From an uncultured Anaerolineae bacterium (GTDB lineage Bacteria; Chloroflexota; Anaerolineae; Anaerolineales; Villigracilaceae), in contig CAIWAX010000103.1 in the NCBI GenBank assembly GCA_903910795.1, positions 1-47,020 of the forward strand: a stretch of DNA of 47,020 nucleotides, written 5' to 3'. The position numbers and the translations under genes are program-made. The notes beneath the pieces are model-generated. The model was not told where the DNA came from. It saw only the letters and a program-made list of their open reading frames with translations, and searched no databases. Each line of letters begins with the position of its first letter. Positions within the stretch are counted from its first letter, which is position 1. Below are positions 40,719-47,020 of the stretch, in pieces.

Positions 40719-41816
40719 TTATCCCAGTGTTTTGATAATCTCTTTCCAGGCATCGGTATCGTGCAAACTGAGCAGATATTTTGAAGACTGGATTTGTTCC
40801 AAATCATCAAAACCATGTGCAATTGCCTGGGTCAAGTAATCGATGGCTTTATCAGACTGGCCAATCATGGCAGCATCACAAGCGGTCGCCCAATACACCT
40901 GATCAGGCACTTCCCCCAAGGCTAATGACTTTTCATAAAATGCCAGCGCCTCAGCATATTCTCCGCGCCCGTGAGCAAAATACCCATTCCTGGCAATATT
41001 TACAGCATCATCAAACCAGCCAATAAAGACCGGATAATCCGCCACTTTTTCGAAACCGGATTTTAACGCAGTGGCGATTGCCCCAGTATTGTTGCTTCCG
41101 CAGTGCCAACCAATAATTGCCACATCCTTTTTACGAGCCATCTCCAGAAAAGCCCTGGTCAGCAAGGTGGCAAAGCCTGCGCGTCGATAACCCTCATCCA
41201 CACTAATTCGGACCTCGCTGCGATGGCCGGTATTGAATTCTGACAAGCACCAGGCCAAAATCAGATCGCCATGAACCAGACAAACTCCAAAGCTTTTTTC
41301 CAAAAATTCTTTAACGGTTTCTCTCTCAGAAACCATATCATCCAACAACAAATCCAGATTTTTCCATTTCCCAGCCAACAAAGCTGCATCCACTGACCGG
41401 ATTGAATAACCTTCCGGCGCAGCCTGGAATTCAGATCGATTAGCCTTGCAGGAAAAGTAAGATCGTTGTGATGGAATCGGGTATTTTTGCTGGAGCATGG
41501 CCTTGATAAAACCCGACCATTTTTCAGTGGGGTAATATATGATGTATGATTCAATGCCTGCTTGCCAGGCAGACATGGCAAAATTCTCCAGGAATATCTT
41601 GCGAGCAAAAGCAATCAAATCTGTGTTTCCTGGCGAACCAGCCAGGTAAAAACGATGCCCAGTCCAAGTAATGGCAACCTGAGGGTGCAGAGGGTTATCA
41701 ACAAAGATAGGCGCATTTACACTTCCAGCCAGAATGGCCTGGAGTGGCAGATGAATATCCATTTTACGAAATAACGGACGAACACGTTCATAATCAACTT
41801 GATTTAGCGCTTTCAA
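40719..41816 (-). CDS. GNAT acetyltransferase with TPR-like C-terminus
   Basis: 365 residues. An N-terminal domain of about 130 residues (ILAGSVNAPIFVDNP, VAITWTGHRFYLAG) and a GNAT core (about 150-270, RSVDAALLAGKWKN, CLVHGDLILAWCLSEF, EVRISVDEGYRRAGFATLLTRAFLEMA, WHCGSNNTGAIATALKSGFEKV) match the two-part GNAT proteins of Firmicutes and Chloroflexota sometimes annotated GNAT_acetyltran. A TPR-like pair of helices follows (about 278-350, GRGEYAEALAFYEKSLALG, AAMIGQSDKAIDYLTQAI). The substrate is unknown. No operon partner is visible; 65 nt separate it from the upstream FAD dehydrogenase gene on the same strand. Confidence 0.85.
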   Translation of the reverse strand: MKALNQVDYERVRPLFRKMDIHLPLQAILAGSVNAPIFVDNPLHPQVAITWTGHRFYLAGSPGNTDLIAFARKIFLENFAMSAWQAGIESYIIYYPTEKWSGFIKAMLQQKYPIPSQRSYFSCKANRSEFQAAPEGYSIRSVDAALLAGKWKNLDLLLDDMVSERETVKEFLEKSFGVCLVHGDLILAWCLSEFNTGHRSEVRISVDEGYRRAGFATLLTRAFLEMARKKDVAIIGWHCGSNNTGAIATALKSGFEKVADYPVFIGWFDDAVNIARNGYFAHGRGEYAEALAFYEKSLALGEVPDQVYWATACDAAMIGQSDKAIDYLTQAIAHGFDDLEQIQSSKYLLSLHDTDAWKEIIKTLG

Positions 41817-41881
41817 TATTTTTTCTCCAGGCTGACTGAAAGATACACTGGTCAGCAGGTTTCATTCTATCAGATACGTCT

Positions 41882-44809
41882 TCAGGAAGTCAGTCTTTTT
41901 GAAACCAACTGGACCGAATGCTGGGCGCTTACCCCTGTACCATCTTCAATCTGCGAACGACAGGAAGTTCCAATCGCCGCAACTGCTATCTTGCCGGCCT
42001 TATTTCTGGAGCGTATTGCAGGAAATAATTTCAATTCTCCAACTTGCATGGATAAATCGAAATGTTCAGACTCGTATCCAAAGGCGCCTGCCATTCCGCA
42101 ACAACCAGTATTGAGAATCTCAACTTCATAACCAGCCGCTCTCAATAATTCCGCGGAAGCGTTTATGCCAATCGGAAAACCATCAGCATGCGGTGGCTGC
42201 GCCTTCTGGTAGCAATGACCATGTAAAAGTATTTTATTGTTACGCATCGGGTCTGGGGTTAAACCAGCTCTGGTTATGCGCACACCCTCAACACCAGCAG
42301 CTTTGCGGATCAGATACTCATCTATTAGCCAGGCTCGTAACATCAAAGATTCAATTTTCGAAGAGTGCTCTGGCAGTAAATCCAACAATTCATCACGCAA
42401 TGTGTAAATTTCCGATGGTTCAAGACCAACCAGGGGTAATTTACCCGCAGGATCTGCAATGGAAATTTGATCAAGAAGATGTCTGACATGCTGCCGGGCA
42501 GGGCCAATAAAACCTTTAGAAATCAAGGTCCGCCCAGCTCCAAAAACTGGCAGGATTTTAACCCGTATGCCGCAGGCTGCCAGTAAATTTAGGGCATCCG
42601 CTTCAATCTCAGGCTCAAAAAAATGTGTGAAGGTATCAGGAAGAAAAAGACATTCTTCAATCGCTGTAAAAGGTGAGTTGTCATTCAACCTCATCTTTTG
42701 CTGATGCCGGATCCCGAATTTCGGAAAAACGCGTTTGGCCGAAACTCCCAACACTTTTTGGGCCATTCCCCGAACTAAACCCAGATCAGTGACCCAATTA
42801 AAAATTCTTCCAAATGGCGCACCCAGGGTTGCCAGAGTGCCGATGTAGCCGAACAAATAATCCCGGATTGGGCGGCGGTGATTTTCGTAATAATGTGATT
42901 GGAATTCATATTTCAATTTAGCCATATCAACATTACTCGGACACTCAGCCTTGCAACCCTTACAGGCCAGGCATAAATCAAGCGCTTCTTTCACATGCTC
43001 TGAAGCCAACCCGCGTGATTCAACCGAAATCAACGCTCGCAGAAGATTCGCCCGGCCGCGCGTAGAGTTCGCTTCTTCGCGTGTTGCCTGAAAAGACGGG
43101 CACATCACCCCATCGGCTTTCCGACAAACACCCTGTCCATTACATTGTTCAATGGCTCCCGCCAGCCCGCCAGCCCGACTGTAACTCATTGCCGGTGCCC
43201 ATAGCTTTGTGCGGTAATCAGTACCAAATCGCAGATTTGTATCCATCTGCGGTGCGTTGAATAGATTTGATGGGTTCAGGATGAAATCGGGGTCTGCAAC
43301 TTGCTTCAACTGTTTCATGGCTGAAATCACCTGACCACCATAGATTTGCTGAAGCCATTCAGAACGTGCAAGACCATCCCCATGCTCGGAAGACATCGAT
43401 CCACCTACACGCAATGTGAGGAGAAGCACTTCTTGCGAAATAGAGCGTAAATCGCGTACTCCTTCCAAAGTCTTCAAATTCAGAATCGGGCGGATGTGTA
43501 AACAGCCAGCGCTGGCATGCGCATAAAAAGCAGCATGGGTGTGGTGATCAGCCAAAATCGCCTCCACACCTCGCACAAATTCCCCCAGCCGGTCAACAGG
43601 GATGGCACAATCTTCAATAAAAGCAATCGGGCGCGCTTCAGCCGCAGATGAGTCAAAAATTCCTAAGCCTACTTTACGAACAGTCCAGATGCGGGCCTGA
43701 TCTGCGGGCGCTTCTGCAATTAGCACATCCGGCCTTAGCGCCCTAGCCCTTTCCCTCAAGACATCCATATCATCCCCAGAGAACTCAACCACCAGCAACG
43801 CCGCAGGGTCATTTTTGGCAAACCCTAATTGACTGGCATACGCAGGTACGTTCCTGGCCAAATGAATAAGAAGTTGGGGGATCAGTTCAATCGCGGATGG
43901 TCCTTTTCGCAATAAATCAGGCACAGCATCACAGGCGTCCACCAGGCTGTCAAAATTCAAAACACCCAGGATGGTGTATCCTGGCTTCGGAACTAACCTG
44001 ACAGTCGCCTGGCGCATGACCGCCAGTGTGCCCTCGCTACCCGCAAGAAGGGCAGCCATGCTGGCCTTTTCAGATGGATAGGCCCCTTTCCACTGGGGTG
44101 GCTGAGTGGCAGACCAGGGCAGCAGGTAATTTAAACGATAACCAGCCGAATTACGCCAGGCTCTCGGCCAATTTTCCTTTATAACTTCGGCATCGGATTC
44201 ACGGATGGCAGTCAGCGTTCTGACCACTTCAGCCTGCCGGGAGCTGGCCCCTACCAGTGCCTCATTAAAGTTGCCCCAGGTCGCCAGGCTTCCATCCGCA
44301 AGGATGACATCAGCTGATACCAGATGATCTGCTGTCATTCCATAAAGAATGGAGTGAGCCCCGGTGGCGTTATTACCGATCACCCCACCCATCGTTGCTC
44401 GTTCAGCAGAAGCCGGGTCTGGGCCAAACATCAAACCAAACCTGGCCGCTTCTTTATTCAATCTGGCAAGAATAACACCTGGCTCAACTACGGCGGTCTG
44501 GGACTCAACATTAATCCCAAAGGGAAGGTGATCGAGGTATCGGGAACAATCGAGGATTAACGCCTTTCCAATAGCCTGTCCCGCCAGCGACGAACCAGAA
44601 CCACGCGGTAAAATCGGCACTTTGTACTTCGCTGCCAATTCAACCACCGCGATCAAATCTTCCTGGGTGCGTGGAATTACCACACCCAGCGGTTCAACCT
44701 GGTATATGGAGGCATCCGTGCTGTACAAAATGCGACTGGCAACATCTAAACGAATATCACCGATAAAATGCCTGCGTAGTTCTGCAACAAAATCCTGATC
44801 AAGTGTCAT
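41882..44809 (-). CDS. FAD/Fe-S dehydrogenase of the D-2-hydroxyacid type (YdiJ-like)
   Basis: 975 residues. The N-terminal half is a FAD-linked oxidase: FAD_binding_4 (about 35-180, VVIPRTQEDLIAVVELA, PRGSGSSLAGQAIG, TMGGVIGNNATGAHS) and the vanillyl-alcohol-oxidase-type C domain with HGDGLARSEWL. The C-terminal half is GlpC-like: [4Fe-4S] motifs CNGQGVCRK...CPSF and CLACKGCKAECPSNVD, then two CCG domains (HGHCYQKA, LNTGCCGMAGAFGYE). This architecture is that of bacterial D-2-hydroxyglutarate or D-lactate dehydrogenases, so it oxidises a D-2-hydroxyacid and passes electrons through Fe-S clusters; the substrate is uncertain. Confidence 0.9.
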   Translation of the reverse strand: MTLDQDFVAELRRHFIGDIRLDVASRILYSTDASIYQVEPLGVVIPRTQEDLIAVVELAAKYKVPILPRGSGSSLAGQAIGKALILDCSRYLDHLPFGINVESQTAVVEPGVILARLNKEAARFGLMFGPDPASAERATMGGVIGNNATGAHSILYGMTADHLVSADVILADGSLATWGNFNEALVGASSRQAEVVRTLTAIRESDAEVIKENWPRAWRNSAGYRLNYLLPWSATQPPQWKGAYPSEKASMAALLAGSEGTLAVMRQATVRLVPKPGYTILGVLNFDSLVDACDAVPDLLRKGPSAIELIPQLLIHLARNVPAYASQLGFAKNDPAALLVVEFSGDDMDVLRERARALRPDVLIAEAPADQARIWTVRKVGLGIFDSSAAEARPIAFIEDCAIPVDRLGEFVRGVEAILADHHTHAAFYAHASAGCLHIRPILNLKTLEGVRDLRSISQEVLLLTLRVGGSMSSEHGDGLARSEWLQQIYGGQVISAMKQLKQVADPDFILNPSNLFNAPQMDTNLRFGTDYRTKLWAPAMSYSRAGGLAGAIEQCNGQGVCRKADGVMCPSFQATREEANSTRGRANLLRALISVESRGLASEHVKEALDLCLACKGCKAECPSNVDMAKLKYEFQSHYYENHRRPIRDYLFGYIGTLATLGAPFGRIFNWVTDLGLVRGMAQKVLGVSAKRVFPKFGIRHQQKMRLNDNSPFTAIEECLFLPDTFTHFFEPEIEADALNLLAACGIRVKILPVFGAGRTLISKGFIGPARQHVRHLLDQISIADPAGKLPLVGLEPSEIYTLRDELLDLLPEHSSKIESLMLRAWLIDEYLIRKAAGVEGVRITRAGLTPDPMRNNKILLHGHCYQKAQPPHADGFPIGINASAELLRAAGYEVEILNTGCCGMAGAFGYESEHFDLSMQVGELKLFPAIRSRNKAGKIAVAAIGTSCRSQIEDGTGVSAQHSVQLVSKRLTS

Positions 44810-44825
44810 CGGTTGATTTTAATCG

Positions 44826-44860
44826 AAAAACCTCGAAGGTTTATAAAACCCTCGAGGTTT
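44826..44860 (-). terminator. Terminator after gpmA
   Basis: AAACCTCGA (44828-44836) and TCGAGGTTT (44852-44860) pair, with additional AGGTTT/AAACC pairing inside, followed on the minus strand by a T-run (TTTTTC). Confidence 0.75.
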
Positions 44861-44885
44861 GCGTTTTAGAAATTAATGGATTGAC

Positions 44886-45641
44886 CTACTTTTTGCTGGC
44901 CTGAGCCGCAACCGCAGCCGCAGCCTTTGCCACAGCCTCAGCATCGCCCAGATAATAACTCTTAATGGGCTTTAAATCAGCATCAAGTTCATAAACCAGC
45001 GGAATCCCTGTAGGAATATTGAGTTCCGTAATTTCAGCATCAGGAATATTATCCAGGTATTTAACCATTGCGCGCAGGCTGTTGCCGTGAGCAGCAATCA
45101 AGACCCGTTTGCCAGTCTTTATCATGGGAGCCAGTGTGCTGTGCCAGTACGGCAACACACGATCCAATGTAATTTTCAAGGATTCAGTGGCAGGCAATTC
45201 TTCAGGCGTTAAACCAGCATAACGCCGGTCAAAGCGCGGGTGGCGTTCATCATTCAGCTCAAGGGCAGGTGGCGGCACATCGTAACTGCGCCTCCAAACC
45301 TTGACCTGCGCTTCGCCAAATTTTTCAGCAGTTTCGGCCTTGTTCAAACCCTGCAAGGAACCATAGTGGCGTTCGTTTAACTGCCAGGCACGCACCACCG
45401 GGATCCACTCCAACCCCATTTCCTCCTGGACAATTCCCAGGGTCTTGATCGCCCTTTTCAGCACAGAAGTATAGGCAATATCAAAATCATATCCGCCATC
45501 TTTCAGTAACTTACCGCCATTTTTAGCTTCTGAAACTCCGAGATCGGTTAAATCCACATCTGTCCAACCAGTGAATCGGTTCTCCAGATTCCATGTACTC
45601 TGGCCATGACGCACCAGTACCAACTTGAATTTTGTTTCCAT
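44886..45641 (-). CDS. gpmA: 2,3-bisphosphoglycerate-dependent phosphoglycerate mutase
   Basis: 251 residues. It interconverts 3- and 2-phosphoglycerate in glycolysis or gluconeogenesis. The phosphohistidine motif is [12 protein letters not shown] (R11-H12-G13), followed by [25 protein letters not shown] holds the catalytic Glu, and [18 protein letters not shown] the second His. Length and motifs match dPGM; the C-terminus has an Ala-rich tail ending QASKK. It is a single gene between two terminators, downstream of the ABC transporter ATPase. Confidence 0.97.
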   Translation of the reverse strand: METKFKLVLVRHGQSTWNLENRFTGWTDVDLTDLGVSEAKNGGKLLKDGGYDFDIAYTSVLKRAIKTLGIVQEEMGLEWIPVVRAWQLNERHYGSLQGLNKAETAEKFGEAQVKVWRRSYDVPPPALELNDERHPRFDRRYAGLTPEELPATESLKITLDRVLPYWHSTLAPMIKTGKRVLIAAHGNSLRAMVKYLDNIPDAEITELNIPTGIPLVYELDADLKPIKSYYLGDAEAVAKAAAAVAAQASKK

Positions 45642-45664
45642 AAAAAAACTCCAATAGACAAAAT

Positions 45665-45697
45665 AAACCGCCAGGAGCGTTTGCCCTCTGGCGGTTT
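45665..45697. terminator. Terminator after the ABC ATPase gene
   Basis: AAACCGCCAG / CTGGCGGTTT with a 13-nt loop and T-rich flanks on both strands (TTTATTTT on the minus strand). Confidence 0.82.
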
Positions 45698-45712
45698 TTG
45701 GTTTACAAACGA

Positions 45713-46813
45713 TTAGCGAATTGCTTTCTCAGTGTCAGGATCGAAAATGTGGAAGTTGTCCATATTAAGAGCAACCTGAACATCCTCATTTGCTTTGAAA
45801 CTTGTTCGAGGATCAACGCGAGCTACAAAGTTGTTACCACCGCTCACCATGTAGAGATAGATTTCGTTACCCATTAATTCGATAACGTCAACCTTGGCGG
45901 GCATCTTCTCACCATGAATGTTCGGCGGCATGAATTCAGGATTCTTTACATCTTCAGGACGAATGCCGAATACAACCTTCTTGTCAACATAATCAAAATA
46001 GGGTTTGGCGCGTTCATCGGGAATAGCCACTGAGAAACCAGCGGTTTCAACAAAGAGCTTGCCGCCCTCTTTTTTGATCTTGCCAGGGAAAAAGTTCATA
46101 GCCGGAGAGCCGATAAAACCGGCGACAAACATGTTCGCAGGGCGATCATACATCGATTGCGGGGTATCCAACTGCTGGAGCATGCCCTTATTGGTGACCG
46201 CGATGCGGGTCGCCATTGTCATCGCTTCAGTCTGATCATGTGTAACATAAATAAAGGTGGTTTGCAGACGTTGGTGCAACTTGCTGATCTCGGCGCGAGT
46301 CTGAACACGCAGCTTGGCATCCAAGTTCGACAGTGGTTCATCGAAAAGGAATACTTTGGGGTGGCGCACAATTGCGCGGCCTACGGCCACACGCTGACGC
46401 TGGCCACCGGATAGCTGGCGAGGCTTGCGCTCGAGGAGTTCGTTGATGCCCAGAATGTCAGCAGCCTCACCTACCCGCTTCTTAATCTCATCTTTAGATG
46501 TACCGCGCAGTTTTAAACTGAAAGCCATATTATCAAAGACAGTCAGATGCGGATATAGAGCGTAAGACTGGAAAACCATCGCGATGTCACGATCTTTCGG
46601 AGCCACATCGTTGACTACACGATCTCCGATTAAAATCCGACCACTGGTGATTTCCTCAAGACCGGCAAGCAGGCGCAAAGCAGTCGTCTTACCACAACCA
46701 GAAGGGCCAACGAAGACAAGGAATTCCTTATCTCCGATTTCCATATTCAGGTCATTGACAGCTCTCACATTACCAAACTCTTTTGTTACATGATCGTACG
46801 TTACACTGGCCAT
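45713..46813 (-). CDS. ugpC: Sugar ABC transporter ATPase (UgpC/MsmK type)
   Basis: 366 residues from the ATG at 46813, preceded by GGAGGAAG. Walker A is GPSGCGKTT (36-44), the Q-loop [12 protein letters not shown], the signature [15 protein letters not shown], Walker [17 protein letters not shown] and the H-loop [10 protein letters not shown]. The C-terminal 130 residues form the regulatory OB/TOBE domain ([29 protein letters not shown]) that distinguishes MalK/UgpC/MsmK from other ABC ATPases. It energises uptake of oligosaccharides or glycerol phosphate. No permease or binding-protein gene is nearby, so it may be a shared ATPase serving several transporters. Confidence 0.93.
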   Translation of the reverse strand: MASVTYDHVTKEFGNVRAVNDLNMEIGDKEFLVFVGPSGCGKTTALRLLAGLEEITSGRILIGDRVVNDVAPKDRDIAMVFQSYALYPHLTVFDNMAFSLKLRGTSKDEIKKRVGEAADILGINELLERKPRQLSGGQRQRVAVGRAIVRHPKVFLFDEPLSNLDAKLRVQTRAEISKLHQRLQTTFIYVTHDQTEAMTMATRIAVTNKGMLQQLDTPQSMYDRPANMFVAGFIGSPAMNFFPGKIKKEGGKLFVETAGFSVAIPDERAKPYFDYVDKKVVFGIRPEDVKNPEFMPPNIHGEKMPAKVDVIELMGNEIYLYMVSGGNNFVARVDPRTSFKANEDVQVALNMDNFHIFDPDTEKAIR

Positions 46814-46847
46814 AACTTCCTCCGTTTCATGAAAATATAGTGAATAT

Positions 46848-46875
46848 ATTATAGCGCATTTCACAAGAAATACAA
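46848..46875 (-). promoter_or_regulatory. Promoter of the ABC ATPase gene
   Basis: Minus strand TTGTAT (46875-46870), 16-nt spacer, TATAAT (46853-46848). The predicted start is near 46841, giving a leader of about 28 nt with the GGAGG site. A TTTCATGAAA palindrome (46825-46834) lies in the leader. Confidence 0.65.
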
Positions 46876-46983
46876 ACTTTTCGCCAACCCTTTTATCCTA
46901 TTTTTCACAAACCTTTAGCCCCAATATCTCGTTAAGCCTTCAAAACTGGCAAACTTTTTTTCTCAATCTCTCCCTTCACGTAG

Positions 46984-46989
46984 TAGAAT
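46984..46989 (+). promoter_or_regulatory. Possible -10 element of a gene entering at the window edge
   Basis: TAGAAT, 6 nt before the ATG at 46996. The geometry matches the two leaderless candidates in this window. The -35 is not evident. Confidence 0.3.
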
Positions 46990-46995
46990 CCAGTC

Positions 46996-47020
46996 ATGTC
47001 CAATGATGATGTCACCCCTG
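46996..47020 (+). CDS. Possible start of a gene continuing beyond the window
   Basis: ATG followed by an open frame reading MSNDDVTP to the end of the window. There is no ribosome site, only the TAGAAT noted just upstream. With eight codons nothing can be said about the product. Confidence 0.3.

Noticed and set aside
1-47020. Mobile element, prophage, CRISPR or attachment site
   Set aside because: I found no transposase, integrase, phage gene, regular direct-repeat array or target duplication; the tRNA-Glu gene has no duplicated 3' end nearby.

Overview
The window looks like a chromosomal segment of an anaerobic member of the Chloroflexota, most likely class Anaerolineae. This is an inference from gene content: a bacterial Wood-Ljungdahl CO dehydrogenase/acetyl-CoA synthase (CODH/ACS) operon, a fused ADP-forming acyl-CoA synthetase, large cyclase/NTPase/TPR signalling proteins, GT-C type membrane proteins and CAP/LysM surface proteins with Thr/Pro-rich stalks. 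No insertion sequence, prophage, CRISPR array or rRNA is visible, and there is one tRNA.

Layout. 1-208 (minus): the start of a kdp potassium-ATPase operon (31-aa membrane ORF, kdpF, first 12 codons of kdpA). 377-1109 (minus): a lipoprotein and its terminator. 1256-1421 (minus): tRNA-Glu(UUC) with its own promoter and terminator. 1441-4898 (minus): a coupled lepB-deoC-YgiT-like operon, a methyltransferase, and a coupled PilZ/dual-specificity phosphatase pair. 5068-7260 (plus): a GT-C-like membrane protein behind an 86-nt inverted-repeat element. 7341-15042 (minus): a suf Fe-S assembly operon (sufC-B-D-unknown-S-U) running on into a membrane glycosyltransferase and a Rieske ferredoxin, driven by a consensus sigma70 promoter. 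15103-16609 (minus): guaB.

16828-34080 is the metabolic core. A minus-strand set (Lrp/AsnC effector-domain protein, DUF3786 protein, two CooC-type nickel-insertion ATPases) and a CAP/LysM surface protein lie divergent from a 13-kb plus-strand operon. That operon reads: HMA-like small protein, cooS, acsB, CBS-pair protein, acsD, acsC, acsV, acsE, a metV-metF fusion, a GNAT acetyltransferase and a reduced HdrC-like Fe-S protein. It starts 3' of a perfect TGTGA-N6-TCACA dyad, at the spacing expected for CRP-type activation, and ends at a strong terminator. Stem-loops without U-tracts sit in its longer intergenic gaps. Together these genes would reduce methylene-THF, pass the methyl group to the corrinoid protein, and combine it with CO and CoA to give acetyl-CoA.

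34165-37091: a separately transcribed 917-aa ADP-forming acyl-CoA synthetase with a C-terminal GNAT domain, which could convert acetyl-CoA to acetate plus ATP. 37253-40678 (plus): a cyclase-like/NTPase/TPR protein and a SPOUT RNA methyltransferase. 40719-46813 (minus): a GNAT/TPR protein, a 975-aa FAD/Fe-S dehydrogenase, gpmA and a sugar ABC transporter ATPase. A new plus-strand gene may begin at 46996.

The less familiar parts are the accessory genes and control elements built into the CODH/ACS locus: the HMA-like first gene, the CBS protein, the GNAT, the one-cluster HdrC-like protein, the DUF3786/RAM pair, the CRP-like site and the intercistronic stem-loops.
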